A stretch of 64,000 nucleotides of DNA from the NCBI GenBank assembly GCA_040218815.1, contig JAVJQS010000004.1, forward strand, positions 310,001 to 374,000, read 5' to 3'. The notes beneath the pieces are model-generated. The model had not been told where the DNA came from. It was given only the letters and a program-made list of their open reading frames with translations, and ran no database searches. Made by a program: the position numbers and the translations under genes. Shown piece by piece: positions 43,333 through 52,850 of this stretch (position 1 is the first letter of the stretch; each line of letters starts with the position of its first letter). Source of the stretch: JAVJQS01 sp040218815. Its GTDB lineage: Bacteria; Bacteroidota; Bacteroidia; Flavobacteriales_E; Vicingaceae.

Positions 43333-44397
43333 TTATTTGTCTTCACTTTCTTTCAAGCTCTTCATATCAATCACAAATCGATACTTTACATCACTGTCTA
43401 TTACACGTTGAAAAGCAGTATTGATGTCCTGTATATCAATCATTTCTACATCACAGGTAATGTTATTTTCTCCACAAAAATCCAACATCTCTTGCGTTTC
43501 TTTCAAGCCACCAATTAAGGAACCAGCCAATCGCTTTCTTCCAATAATTAGTTTAGCTCCATGCATTTCTTCCAATGGCTCTAAGGCACCCACTAAGGTC
43601 ATTGTCGAATCTCTCTTTAATAACTCTAAATAAGGGTTAATGTCGTGTTTAACAGGCACTGTATTTAAAAGAAAGTCGAAACTACCCTTGTGCTTTGCCA
43701 TATCTGATTCGTTTTTAGAAATTAAAACTGAATCAGCACCAAGCCTTTTCGCATCTTCAGCCTTACTTGGAGAAGTAGTTATCATATAGGTTTCTGCGCC
43801 CATCGCATGAGCAAATTTGATTCCCATATGACCTAAACCTCCTAAACCAATCACTCCTACCTTATCTCCTTTCTTTATTTTCCAATGATTTAATGGTGAA
43901 AAAGTGGTAATTCCTGCACAAAGCAAAGGAGCTACAGCTTTTAAGTCTAAGTTCTCAGGGATTCTTAAAACAAAGTCTTCTTTCACTACAATGTGTGTGG
44001 AGTACCCACCAAAGGTTTGTTTTCCAGTATACTTGTTTTTACCGTTATAGGTCCCAACCATGCCTTGTTCGCAGAATTGTTCTAAGTCATCTTTGCAAGC
44101 ACTGCACTCCTGACAGGAATCTACCATACAACCAACTCCAACAATATCTCCTTCTTTAAACTTGTTTACTTTGCTTCCGAGCTGTGTAATTTTCCCTACA
44201 ATTTCATGACCGGGAACTAGGGTATATTTTGTATTTCCCCAATCATCTTTTGCCGCATGTATATCGCTGTGACAAACGCCACAATAAAGGATTTCAATTT
44301 TAACATCCTCTTCTGTTACTTCTCTGCGTTCAATTGAGATTTGTTTTAAATCTTCGTCGGCTGCCGCTGTGCCGTAAGCATTAATCGTGTATGACAT
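43333..44397 (-). CDS. Zinc-dependent NADP(H) alcohol/aldehyde dehydrogenase, YahK-like
   Basis: A 354-residue cinnamyl-alcohol-dehydrogenase-type enzyme. Catalytic zinc ligands: Cys in YCGVCHSDIH, His in GHE (VPGHEIVGK) and Cys near LLCAGITTF; the structural zinc cysteines are CQECSACKDDLEQFC. GVIGLGGLGHMG is the NADP-binding loop. It reduces aldehydes to alcohols with NADPH. The start is ATG at 44395-44397; the longer frame adds 11 residues with no family support. Confidence 0.9.
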   Translation of the reverse strand: MSYTINAYGTAAADEDLKQISIERREVTEEDVKIEILYCGVCHSDIHAAKDDWGNTKYTLVPGHEIVGKITQLGSKVNKFKEGDIVGVGCMVDSCQECSACKDDLEQFCEQGMVGTYNGKNKYTGKQTFGGYSTHIVVKEDFVLRIPENLDLKAVAPLLCAGITTFSPLNHWKIKKGDKVGVIGLGGLGHMGIKFAHAMGAETYMITTSPSKAEDAKRLGADSVLISKNESDMAKHKGSFDFLLNTVPVKHDINPYLELLKRDSTMTLVGALEPLEEMHGAKLIIGRKRLAGSLIGGLKETQEMLDFCGENNITCDVEMIDIQDINTAFQRVIDSDVKYRFVIDMKSLKESEDK

Positions 44398-44457
44398 AAA
44401 TTTCTTTGTATTTATTTCTCTCATTGTCACAAAAAGGAAGCCATTGTTTGAGTAAAA

Positions 44458-44505
44458 AAGTTAAGAGTGCCTAAAGTTAAAAGTACTTGGAGTTAAAAAT
44501 AAAAA
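44458..44505. repeat. Short degenerate TTAACTC-type repeat tract
   Basis: AGTTAAGAGTGCCTAAAGTT and AAAAGTACTTGGAGTTAAAA are units of about 15-18 bases resembling, in reverse, the tract at 53127-53324. It lies in the 275-base gap upstream of tex, which otherwise shows only AT-rich DNA. Confidence 0.4.
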
Positions 44506-44672
44506 GTAAGCTAGCATCCAATAAAAGAAATTAATAGTTAGACTGATAAATTGACACATTAAATCATTGACATATTCACTTATTCACCTTTTAACTGATT
44601 CATTTTTTTAAAACATTGAACCAATTTCCTAAGGTTTGAACTATTAATTTCGCGAGTAAACAAAATAACTTC

Positions 44673-46796
44673 ATGCAATCAGCACTTTATTATATCTCTA
44701 AAAGTTCAACAATTGATCAGCGCCAAATTGAAGCCACTTTAAAATTGCTCAATGAGGATGCTACCATTCCTTTTATTGCGCGTTATCGAAAAGAAGCAAC
44801 TGGTAACTTAGATGAAGTCGAAATAGAACAGATTAAGAAGCTAAATCAACAGTTTTTAGAACTCGAGAAGCGTAAAGAATACATCTTAAAAGTGATTGAT
44901 GAGCAGGGAAAGTTAAGCGCTGACTTAAAAAAATCAATTCAAGCTTGCTTAGACCTTACCAGTTTAGAAGATTTGTATTTGCCTTATAAATCAAAGCGTG
45001 AAACAAAGGCTGATAAAGCACGAAAATTGGGGTTAGAACCCTTGGCCAAAATTATAATGGCACAAAACAACACAGACATCAATGGAGCCGCTTCACAGTT
45101 TATCACCAAGGAGGTAAAATCAATAGACGATGCCTTAGCAGGTGCTCGATTAATAATGGCGGAATGGATGAATGAACGCATTGGCTTGCGTGACCAACTT
45201 CGTAACATGATGGAGCGTAAAGGAAAAGTAAAGTCCACTTTGGTTAAAGGAAAGGAAATTGAAGCAGAGAAGTTTAAGGATTACTTCAAGTGGGAAGAAG
45301 ATTTGTATCGTATACCAGCTCATCGTTTCTTAGCCATCAATAGAGGTGAAACCTTTGGTTTTTTAAAGTTTAAAATAAGCCTTCCAACTGCTGAAGTAGA
45401 ATCTAAAATCGCTAACTACTTTATCCGTGGAAACAATTTTGCTGCCAATGCTCAAATAGAATTAGCTGCTAAAGATGCCTGGAAACGACTCCTACACCCT
45501 GTTTTAGAAAATGAGTTTAAAAAATTACACAAACTAAAAGCCGACGAAACATCAATAAAGGTTTTTGGAGAAAATCTAAAGCAACTCTTATTGAGTGCGC
45601 CTTTGGGAGAAAAACGTGTTATGGCAATCGATCCTGGCTTCAGAACAGGCTGCAAAGTAGTTTGCTTAGATGAAACTGGAAAACTCTTGTACAACGAAAC
45701 CATTTTCCCTCACCCGCCAAAAAATGAAAGCAAGCAGGCCATGAAGAAGATTTCTACTTTAGTCAGTGCCTATAAAATTGAAGCAATTGCAATTGGCGAT
45801 GGCACTGCAGGTAGAGAAACTGAAGCTTTTATTCAACGCATTCATTTTGATCGAAAGCTATTTTCTTACATGGTAAATGAAAATGGCGCCTCTATTTATT
45901 CTGCTTCTGCTATTGCTCGAGAAGAGTTTCCAGACTATGACATTACCGTTAGAGGCGCAGTTTCTATTGGTCGCCGATTAATGGACCCCTTGGCAGAATT
46001 AGTAAAGATTGATGCAAAGTCAATTGGAGTGGGTCAATACCAGCACGATGTGGATCAAAAGCTATTAAAAGAGTCTTTAGACCGTGTGGTTGAATATTCG
46101 GTAAATCAAGTTGGGGTGAATTTAAACACCGCTTCAAAGCACTTACTACAATATGTTTCAGGCTTGGGTGAAACTTTGGCTGAACGAATTGTTGACTATA
46201 GAACCCAAAACAATGGGATTGAATCAATTGCTCACTTGAAAGAAGTAAAAGGCTTAGGAGCCAAAGCTTTCCAGCAATCTGCGGGTTTTCTGCGTGTATC
46301 TAAGTCCGATTTTAGCTTGGATCAAACAGGTATTCATCCTGAAATCTATAAAGAAATTGTCAACATTCTAAAGGCAAACCACATCACCTTAAAGGATGTA
46401 AAATCAAAAAAAGAGAAGATTGAAGTGATAGATTTTGATCAATATACTAGCTCAAAGCTTGGCTCACTCACCTTAAAAGATGCTAAAGAGGAATTGCTTA
46501 ATGCCGGTGCTGATTTGCGGAAAAAGAAGAAAACATTCACCTTTGATGATACTGTCAAGTCCATTGATGACTTAAGAAAAGACATGGTGTTGCCTGGCTT
46601 GGTTTCAAACATCACCAACTTTGGTGCATTTGTAAATATTGGGATCAAACAAGATGGCTTGGTCCACGTTTCAAACATGGCCAATGAGTTTGTAAAAGAC
46701 CCCAATGAGTATGTTCACCTTGGGATGGAGTTAAGCGTTAAAGTCATCGAGGTAGATAAAGAGAGGAGTCGAATTCAATTAAGCATGAAAGACTAA
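44673..46796 (+). CDS. tex: Tex transcription accessory protein
   Basis: A 707-residue RNA-binding protein. In order: the Tex N-terminal helical domain (FIARYRKEATGNLDEV), a YqgF-type RNase H fold (VMAIDPGFRTGCKVVCLDE at about 318), the helix-hairpin-helix region (VNLNTASKHLLQYVSGLG and LKEVKGLGAKAFQQSAGF), and a C-terminal S1 domain (LVSNITNFGAFVNIGIKQDG). Tex associates with RNA polymerase and nucleic acid. Length and order are normal for Bacteroidota. It is monocistronic. Confidence 0.95.
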   Translation: MQSALYYISKSSTIDQRQIEATLKLLNEDATIPFIARYRKEATGNLDEVEIEQIKKLNQQFLELEKRKEYILKVIDEQGKLSADLKKSIQACLDLTSLEDLYLPYKSKRETKADKARKLGLEPLAKIIMAQNNTDINGAASQFITKEVKSIDDALAGARLIMAEWMNERIGLRDQLRNMMERKGKVKSTLVKGKEIEAEKFKDYFKWEEDLYRIPAHRFLAINRGETFGFLKFKISLPTAEVESKIANYFIRGNNFAANAQIELAAKDAWKRLLHPVLENEFKKLHKLKADETSIKVFGENLKQLLLSAPLGEKRVMAIDPGFRTGCKVVCLDETGKLLYNETIFPHPPKNESKQAMKKISTLVSAYKIEAIAIGDGTAGRETEAFIQRIHFDRKLFSYMVNENGASIYSASAIAREEFPDYDITVRGAVSIGRRLMDPLAELVKIDAKSIGVGQYQHDVDQKLLKESLDRVVEYSVNQVGVNLNTASKHLLQYVSGLGETLAERIVDYRTQNNGIESIAHLKEVKGLGAKAFQQSAGFLRVSKSDFSLDQTGIHPEIYKEIVNILKANHITLKDVKSKKEKIEVIDFDQYTSSKLGSLTLKDAKEELLNAGADLRKKKKTFTFDDTVKSIDDLRKDMVLPGLVSNITNFGAFVNIGIKQDGLVHVSNMANEFVKDPNEYVHLGMELSVKVIEVDKERSRIQLSMKD

Positions 46797-46863
46797 ATTT
46801 GAAACTTAAAAACTAAATCGAACATAAAGATGTTTGTCAAATTAAATACGATTTAGAAATTAT

Positions 46864-47694
46864 ATGGCTTCAATTAAGATTCATTTTCTACTGGGCTTTA
46901 TCTTATTTAGCTTTTTGAGCAAAGCCCAAAATCCTAATGAATATTATGGTTTAGAAAAAGATACTACTTCTCGCTTTTCATTTGGTTTCAATATAGGAGG
47001 CTATTTCTCTAACTCCAAAAGCGCCATAATTTACAATGGCTCACCAAGCTCCACTATTTATGGAATAAATTATATTTTTAATCAACCCTTCAACCGACAA
47101 ACCTTCGATGATTATTTTCAATACCCCTATGAAATTGTGGAATACCCGGTTGAATCAAGGTATCAAACTACTATTGAGTTAGGAGTGCATGTTAACTATA
47201 GAGTGAGTCGTTTAATTTCACTTTATGCCGAGTTAAACTCAGTTGTTTTAGACTATGAAAACTTTTTTACCGTTGCCATCGACAACCCAAATAATAGAAC
47301 ACCAGGACCTGAATTCGAACAACTCCCGATAATAGGAGAAGAAAGAAGGTTTAACTTCAATATAGGCACTCAAGTGAGCTATTATGAGCAGAATGGAACA
47401 AACGCCTACTTCTCCTTTTTTGGCAATGTGAATGATACGGAGATGCAACGAAACTACATTGTGGTTGACAATATCAACTATGAAATCTTTCATCAAACCG
47501 ATAATAACATAGACCCAAGACCAGGTGGAATTGGGTTTGGACTTGGAGGCGGTACAGGTTTAAAGTTTCATTTTACAGAACATGTTATAGGCGATTTATA
47601 CTACAAGCTTTCTTATACCGAAGCATATTTTACAGAGAACTTTCAACCTTCTGGATTTAACCACGGTATAGGAATCCGCCTGCTTTGGAATTGA
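46864..47694 (+). CDS. Outer-membrane beta-barrel protein, PorT/OmpA-barrel-like
   Basis: A 276-residue protein with a signal peptide (ending FLSKAQ) and many amphipathic strands (FSFGFNIGGYFS, YQTTIELGVHVNY, IGTQVSYYEQN, GFGLGGGTGLKFHF). The C-terminus GIGIRLLWN is a barrel end. No specific ligand or channel motif is seen. It is probably an eight- to ten-stranded barrel in the outer membrane. Isolated gene. Confidence 0.7.
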   Translation: MASIKIHFLLGFILFSFLSKAQNPNEYYGLEKDTTSRFSFGFNIGGYFSNSKSAIIYNGSPSSTIYGINYIFNQPFNRQTFDDYFQYPYEIVEYPVESRYQTTIELGVHVNYRVSRLISLYAELNSVVLDYENFFTVAIDNPNNRTPGPEFEQLPIIGEERRFNFNIGTQVSYYEQNGTNAYFSFFGNVNDTEMQRNYIVVDNINYEIFHQTDNNIDPRPGGIGFGLGGGTGLKFHFTEHVIGDLYYKLSYTEAYFTENFQPSGFNHGIGIRLLWN

Positions 47695-47760
47695 TTCAAA
47701 ACTAATTTGTAAAGATTTTACTGAGTAACTTATGTTACATTAATTTCTAATAGAGCACCC

Positions 47761-47768
47761 TAACTTTG
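47761..47768 (+). promoter_or_regulatory. -7 promoter element for the rhodanese gene
   Basis: TAACTTTG matches TAnnTTTG exactly, 20 bases upstream of an ATG at 47788 and 48 bases upstream of the annotated ATG at 47816. No clear -33 TTG is seen. Confidence 0.35.
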
Positions 47769-47815
47769 CTTCACAAAACGAATTAAAATGGGATTTTTTT
47801 AAAACTTTAAAAGAC

Positions 47816-48088
47816 ATGATAACAACTGAAAAAGTGGATTTTAACGAAAAAATAAAGCAAGGAGCTGTAGCTATTGATGTTCGGACTTCTGCTGAATTTA
47901 ATAGTGGACATGCAAAAGGCAGTATTAATATTCCGCTAGATTCTATCAGTAAAAAGGTAAGTAACTATGCTGGAAAGGAAGTTGTTGTTGTTTGTAGATC
48001 TGGTGCACGATCAGCTCAAGCAAAAAAAATCTTTGAAAAGCAAGGTATCACTTGTTACAATGCAGGTGCTTGGGAGAATATTAAATAA
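47816..48088 (+). CDS. Single-domain rhodanese (sulfurtransferase)
   Basis: A 90-residue rhodanese domain with the active-site loop VVCRSGARSAQA (catalytic Cys about 61) and the upstream AIDVRTSAEFNSGH and GSINIPLDSI motifs. It moves sulfane sulfur or detoxifies cyanide. An ATG at 47788 begins MGFF and would continue into this frame if the seven-T run at 47794-47800 were one base shorter; as written it stops at once, so the annotated start is 47816. The domain itself is complete. Confidence 0.85.
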   Translation: MITTEKVDFNEKIKQGAVAIDVRTSAEFNSGHAKGSINIPLDSISKKVSNYAGKEVVVVCRSGARSAQAKKIFEKQGITCYNAGAWENIK

Positions 48089-48201
48089 TGTGAATTCGGG
48101 ATAAAATTTAATTCTATTTTATTTTGCAGCCTGACGATAATCAACTATTAATCAAAGCCTTAATTTGCTCTTATAAAATATTTTCATCTTGTAGGATTCC
48201 T

Positions 48202-48246
48202 TTTACTTTTTTCCATTCCCGATAGCTTTCGGGAGAAAAAAGTAAA
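48202..48246. repeat. Long perfect hairpin of a recurrent intergenic type
   Basis: TTTACTTTTTTC (48202-48213) pairs perfectly with GAAAAAAGTAAA (48235-48246), enclosing a second stem TCCCGA/TCGGGA (48217-48222/48229-48234). The CCCGAtagctttCGGG core is a motif I recall from other Bacteroidota intergenic regions. It lies 110 bases after the rhodanese stop and is followed by no gene for 460 bases; it may act as a bidirectional terminator or an RNA-stability element. Confidence 0.6.
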
Positions 48247-48367
48247 CAAAAAAATCTAGGCTGGTTCCAGCTTTTAAGCTCTCCACTCCTAATACTTAAG
48301 CTTTGCAATCTCGATCTGCCCAGATAGGTTGTAGCAATAACTTTTCTTATAAATATTTTAAAGTTAT

Positions 48368-48445
48368 AATTGGTTTATGCCGAACTACTCATAAAGGAGC
48401 AGACGATGAAGGAAGTATGCGACTTTTTATGAGTTAAATCGGTAT
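48368..48445. repeat. 78-bp dispersed repeat, copy G
   Basis: It starts AATTGGTTTATGCCGAA and ends ATCGGTAT, with GAGCAGACGATGAAGGAAGT and GCGAC between, matching 22868-22944 block for block. An internal CTCATAAA/TTTATGAG stem is present. It sits in the otherwise gene-free stretch 48089-48712. Confidence 0.65.
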
Positions 48446-48712
48446 AAATGGCGATGATTTCAGTGATCTCCTTTGACAAGCAATGGAGCTTCTTCAATCA
48501 TTAGCCCCATTTAGTTCGCTCCAAACTTAAAACCTGAATAAGGCCGTCCAACATAAATAAGAATTCGATTTAAACTCAACAAACCTTCTAACTCAAATAT
48601 CTGATTGTTAAGCACTATTAAACCGAACTCACGTTAAATAAGAAAATAATAAGCTAGTGGTTTTGTTGAACTAAATTTTAAAGGGTTTAACAAGTTTTAT
48701 TTCCCAATAGTG

Positions 48713-49672
48713 TTAAAATGTAAATCCCATGCGGATACCTGGGTAAAATCGTTTAAACTCATCTCCCATATATACTTGTGGACTTATATCGAAACCAGAT
48801 GGAAGAACATAGTTGATACCAAAACGAAATGTATTCTCTTCAAAAAGATCTCCATTTCTTGAAATCAAATACCCTAATTCTAAACCTATTAATGCAGCTT
48901 CATCTATTTTTTTTGATAAACCCCAATTATGGCCAATGTTTAAAAAAGTATTGATGTTCATTTTATTTCCTTCGGAAAAATCATACATTAAATTAATAGA
49001 AGCATATGGTTTTGACCTTAACACTCCTTTCTTGTTGAAGCCCAAGCCTAATGTGAAAGTAAAGTCTCCCACCAATTGATTTTTAACAACACTTGCACCT
49101 ACTCCAGCATTTATTTCAAGGATATCTCCTCCAGTTGCATAATTTATTTTGCTTTTATCTTCAATTATGCTAAGCTCTTCGTCTTGACATTGGTAATATA
49201 GTTTTCTTGACATACGAGATTTTTCCGGCAGTAGAAGCAGCATTTTTTCAAAGCAGCTAGTCAAAGGTTTATTTTCGATTGTGCTCAAATCATTAGAAGT
49301 TAAAGTAATTGATATCTTTTCTAATTTAATTACTGCTTTATCTCTCTTTCCTGTATTTTTTAATTTCTCCCCTTTGATCAAAAAAATATTTTTTTGTTCT
49401 CTTGGCTGAACGGAGATGCTGCTATCGGGATAATAGGTAATTAATTCAGCAAAATCAGGATTAAGTTGATTAGTAATATTGGACATATAGGTTTGAAATT
49501 GGTTCAAAATAGATGATACTTGGTCGTTTTCTCTCAAATGGTCATAATCATCTATAGCGATTAAGAGTTCTAATTCATTATCTATAAAAATAACAACAGT
49601 ATCTTTAATATGCTGAGCATGGATACCAATCGATTGTAGGAATAAATAGCAAAGAATAACAAGTTTTTTCAT
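48713..49672 (-). CDS. Secreted/outer-membrane protein, last gene of the sigma-factor operon
   Basis: A 319-residue protein with a signal peptide (ending GIHAQ), a soluble N-terminal part (about 20-185) and a C-terminal half with barrel-type strands (FTFTLGLGFNKKG, YASINLMYDFSEGN, NTFLNIGHNWGLS, FRFGINYVLPSGF) ending in FTF. It starts 11 bases after the membrane anti-sigma candidate, in the same operon as the ECF sigma gene, so it is a likely target or sensor of that envelope-stress circuit. Confidence 0.7.
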   Translation of the reverse strand: MKKLVILCYLFLQSIGIHAQHIKDTVVIFIDNELELLIAIDDYDHLRENDQVSSILNQFQTYMSNITNQLNPDFAELITYYPDSSISVQPREQKNIFLIKGEKLKNTGKRDKAVIKLEKISITLTSNDLSTIENKPLTSCFEKMLLLLPEKSRMSRKLYYQCQDEELSIIEDKSKINYATGGDILEINAGVGASVVKNQLVGDFTFTLGLGFNKKGVLRSKPYASINLMYDFSEGNKMNINTFLNIGHNWGLSKKIDEAALIGLELGYLISRNGDLFEENTFRFGINYVLPSGFDISPQVYMGDEFKRFYPGIRMGFTF

Positions 49673-49683
49673 ATTTATTTTTA

Positions 49684-50325
49684 TTAATTAGATACAAATG
49701 ATGCGAACTTCACTTTGATAGTTTCATTAGGAGCACTTAATTTTTGAGTGCTAACATAACTTGGGTATATCTTGTTAGTTTCCAGTTCTTGAGGATCATC
49801 TCCTTCTAGCTTTGGAGTAATGGTTTTGTTAGGTTCGGTATTAACAGAAGTAGTTGAATCAGCGATATTAGGTGTTTGGGCGACTTCATTCAAATTCTTT
49901 AAAAAAACGGTATCTGTCTGGTAGACAACTTTTGGTGTTAGAACTGGCTGATTGTTCAGCTGCTTTAATTCTGCTTTAATTCCATTTAATTCATTTTGCA
50001 GCCTATTAATTTTTTGATTTTTTTCAACTATCAAAGTTGTTTGTATGCCAAACTGCTTATTTAAACGCAGCATTTGCTTAGAAAGCTGGATTGCTTCATT
50101 ATTTTGGTTTTCCAATTTATTGTAAAATATTACGGTGGAAAAGATTAAGAAAGCAAAAACTGCAGCCGCCATAAAGGGTTTCCAATTCCACGATTTCTCT
50201 GCCTTCAAATTCTGTTGTATACTTGACCACACAAAAGCTCTTGAATGCTCTATTTCATTAGTGTGAAGAGGGTTTTCTCCCGCGAGTTTATTTTTTATTA
50301 AGTCATCAAATTCAAAAGGTTCCAT
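49684..50325 (-). CDS. Membrane anti-sigma-like protein
   Basis: A 213-residue single-span protein: a cytoplasmic N-terminus (1-48) with FDDLIKNKLAGENPLHTNEI, a helix (about 51-70), then a periplasmic coiled coil (about 75-125, IEKNQKINRLQNELNGIKAELKQL-type heptads) and a proline/threonine-rich tail. Position immediately after an ECF sigma gene with a 14-base overlap, together with this topology, suggests a sigma regulator, although no ASD/ZAS motif is evident. It may hold the sigma factor at the membrane. Confidence 0.65.
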   Translation of the reverse strand: MEPFEFDDLIKNKLAGENPLHTNEIEHSRAFVWSSIQQNLKAEKSWNWKPFMAAAVFAFLIFSTVIFYNKLENQNNEAIQLSKQMLRLNKQFGIQTTLIVEKNQKINRLQNELNGIKAELKQLNNQPVLTPKVVYQTDTVFLKNLNEVAQTPNIADSTTSVNTEPNKTITPKLEGDDPQELETNKIYPSYVSTQKLSAPNETIKVKFASFVSN

Positions 50326-50872
50326 TGGCTTGTTCTTTATTTATACTGTTCTGTAAGCTATTTCTAGCCTTTTTAAGCTGAGTTTTCGAAGTATTTTCAC
50401 TAATTTTTAACAAATCGGCAATTGCTTTGTGAGTATAGCCTTCAATTACAAATAAGTTAAAAATTGTTCTGTACCCAGGGGGTAGTCGTTCTATTAAAGA
50501 CAACAACTCTGAAGCCTGCAATTGCTCTAAGCCATTAGCAGATTCAGATTTTATAGCTAAGTGTTGCAGGTCATCTTTGTAATAGAGTTCTTTTTTCTTT
50601 TTGAGCAACTTTATTGCTTCATTGATTAAAATTGTGCGTATCCATTTTCCTAGACTGCCTTGCCCTTGAAAAGTAAATTTTTTTAGATTTTTAAAAACCT
50701 TAGTAAAGGCAAGAATTATAGCATCTTCAGCGTCGTGGTGATCGCTAAGGTACCGCATGGCTATTAAATATAATGCTGAGTAATGTTGATTGTAAAGAAA
50801 TTCTTGAGCGTGCCGGTCACTTTCTAAGCAACGTTCAATCAATTTTTCTTCATTTAAAATCAACTCTTTCAA
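50312..50872 (-). CDS. ECF-type RNA polymerase sigma factor
   Basis: A 186-residue sigma-70 family protein: region 2 (about 20-85, FLYNQHYSALYLIAMRYLSDHHDAEDA) and region 4 (about 125-180, LPPGYRTIFNLFVIEGYTHKAIADLLKISENTSKTQLKKAR), the last with a helix-turn-helix for the -35-type element. It directs polymerase to a small regulon, probably including its own operon with the downstream membrane and barrel genes. Start ATG 50870-50872. Confidence 0.9.
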   Translation of the reverse strand: MKELILNEEKLIERCLESDRHAQEFLYNQHYSALYLIAMRYLSDHHDAEDAIILAFTKVFKNLKKFTFQGQGSLGKWIRTILINEAIKLLKKKKELYYKDDLQHLAIKSESANGLEQLQASELLSLIERLPPGYRTIFNLFVIEGYTHKAIADLLKISENTSKTQLKKARNSLQNSINKEQANGTF

Positions 50873-51016
50873 TTCTTGTGGTTTTCATTAGTAGAATCCT
50901 TTATTTTGATAAAAGGTTGTCTGTAGAAATAACTATTTAATTAGATTGCTTATTTACAGCGAATTATCATGATGAAATTTCTTAGCTAAATCAATTTTCA
51001 TTTATTGACTAGCACT

Positions 51017-52762
51017 TTACTCTTCATAGAGCTTAAACGTTGAAATATTATCTATTTTCAACTTTTTACTTATAAGATCATTCCATAGTCTCATTTCCTC
51101 TTGGTTTTTGCCTAAACCAACTTCATCTAAATAATCTGATAAGACTCTTTTCAAGTTCAGTTGACTTTCAGAATACAGACGATTTATAGTTCCCCATGAC
51201 TTATCTGATGCCTCTATTTTAGATTCTAAACTCCTCCTTTCAAGTTCCACTAAATCAAAGTACATATTCATAAAACAAACCGTTTCATTATCAATGTAAT
51301 ATCGATAATAGCTGCTGTATACATCAAAAATAGATTGAGTTTGTATATCTATTGAATCGTTATATTCATTGTAATCCAAATACAATTGTGTTTTGAATTT
51401 ATAATTGGGCTGGCCAATAACGAACGATTTATTTTGGGGTAATTCTTTTAAAGAAAACCTATTTTTTGCCCACCTTAATATGGGGTAATTAAAGAATGCA
51501 CTTAGCTCATTAGTAAAAGTATTCAGTTCGCGCAAATTGCTAATGGTTAACTCATCCTGCATAAATATTTCATTACTGTCGACTTCATAGTGTAGTCTTA
51601 ACTCATCATTTTGATTCCAAAAGAAATCATTGTAGGGCATGGCACTTAACTTCTGATAATCGGTTAATTTAGAGTTATTTAAGTTTGTCATTGGAAGCTT
51701 GAAAGTTTGATCATAATCATATGAGAATAATACAGCTTCAGTTTTAACCCTAAAGGAATCTCCGTAGCCCTTCTTGTACTTGAAATCATAATTGAAATTG
51801 ATGTGTTTGAAAAATAGTTCACCATTGAATTCTTCGAAGGACTTCGTGATTTTTAGGTTGATATCTGATAGTTCATCTTCATAGAAAATTGGAGCTAATG
51901 GGAACTTTAGGATATCTTTTCCTTCCAACTCAATTTTTATGAGATTGGTATCACTTGCATTGATCCAAACTCTGGTATCAAAATGAAGCAGTTTGCCTTT
52001 TTTTGGAAAAAAATGAACGATTAAAATTGAGTCCTTGTTTTCATCCAGGTAAGCTTTTTCTAAGTCCAAAGAGTAATTTTTCTTCATTTTCTTTTTGTTG
52101 AACTCCAGTGGGCTATAGGGAAAATAGTCTGACTCAGAAAACAAACGGTGCATTTTAATTGGCTTTGAGCTTTCTAAGGAGGCAAAATAGGAGTCCTTGC
52201 TTTTTTTAAGGCCCAATCGACCAGTTTTTAAGGCTAAACTTAGCAGATCATAGCCCTGAATACGTGCATTATAGAAATTCTCTACCAATTCAATTTGGCT
52301 TCCATCAATAAAACTCTTTAGTTGATAGTATACTTTAGCGTCTTTAATTTTCTTGGACTGCTTTTCTTTTGCTGCTAAGATCAAATCATAGATAAAACCG
52401 TAATTTTTCGGAAAAACTTCAATAGTATTTAGATTAAAAGTGTTCGCTTCCAATCCGATTCTATAATCTTTTGTTCTGCTAATCGTTTCAATTCTCCTTT
52501 TTTTATAACCCAAATAGGAAATCTCAATAGTATCTGCTGTTGATTGAATGTTAAGTTCGAAATAACCTTCCGCATTCGTAATGGTAGCTATATTGGTAGA
52601 TAGGTCAATGACTGTTGCAAATGGCAGAGAAACTTTTGAAGCAGAGTCATAGACCAATCCCTTCATTATAAAGGGAGTAACTGTAAAATCTTGGCTACGA
52701 ACTAGTGAACAAATGCATAGACCAATGAGTAGAATGCTAAATTTCTTGAATTTTAATCTCAA
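51017..52762 (-). CDS. Secreted carboxypeptidase-regulatory-like domain protein
   Basis: A 581-residue protein: a signal peptide (1-23, ending LVRSQ), a CarboxypepD_reg-like beta-sandwich (about 32-108, GLVYDSASKVSLPFATVIDL and GYFELNIQSTADTIEISYLGYK), then a long region resembling the DUF5686-type outer-envelope proteins. The start is TTG; an in-frame stop three codons earlier excludes a longer form. The same-strand ECF operon begins 144 bases downstream. Probably an outer-membrane-associated protein without a plug or receptor signature. Confidence 0.7.
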   Translation of the reverse strand: MRLKFKKFSILLIGLCICSLVRSQDFTVTPFIMKGLVYDSASKVSLPFATVIDLSTNIATITNAEGYFELNIQSTADTIEISYLGYKKRRIETISRTKDYRIGLEANTFNLNTIEVFPKNYGFIYDLILAAKEKQSKKIKDAKVYYQLKSFIDGSQIELVENFYNARIQGYDLLSLALKTGRLGLKKSKDSYFASLESSKPIKMHRLFSESDYFPYSPLEFNKKKMKKNYSLDLEKAYLDENKDSILIVHFFPKKGKLLHFDTRVWINASDTNLIKIELEGKDILKFPLAPIFYEDELSDINLKITKSFEEFNGELFFKHINFNYDFKYKKGYGDSFRVKTEAVLFSYDYDQTFKLPMTNLNNSKLTDYQKLSAMPYNDFFWNQNDELRLHYEVDSNEIFMQDELTISNLRELNTFTNELSAFFNYPILRWAKNRFSLKELPQNKSFVIGQPNYKFKTQLYLDYNEYNDSIDIQTQSIFDVYSSYYRYYIDNETVCFMNMYFDLVELERRSLESKIEASDKSWGTINRLYSESQLNLKRVLSDYLDEVGLGKNQEEMRLWNDLISKKLKIDNISTFKLYEE

Positions 52763-52850
52763 AATAATCAGTTATAACTTGAAAATTATGACTTTAAACT
52801 CAGTCTGCTTTTGTTAAAGAAAATAGAAAAATGATTAGCAGTATTCTATC

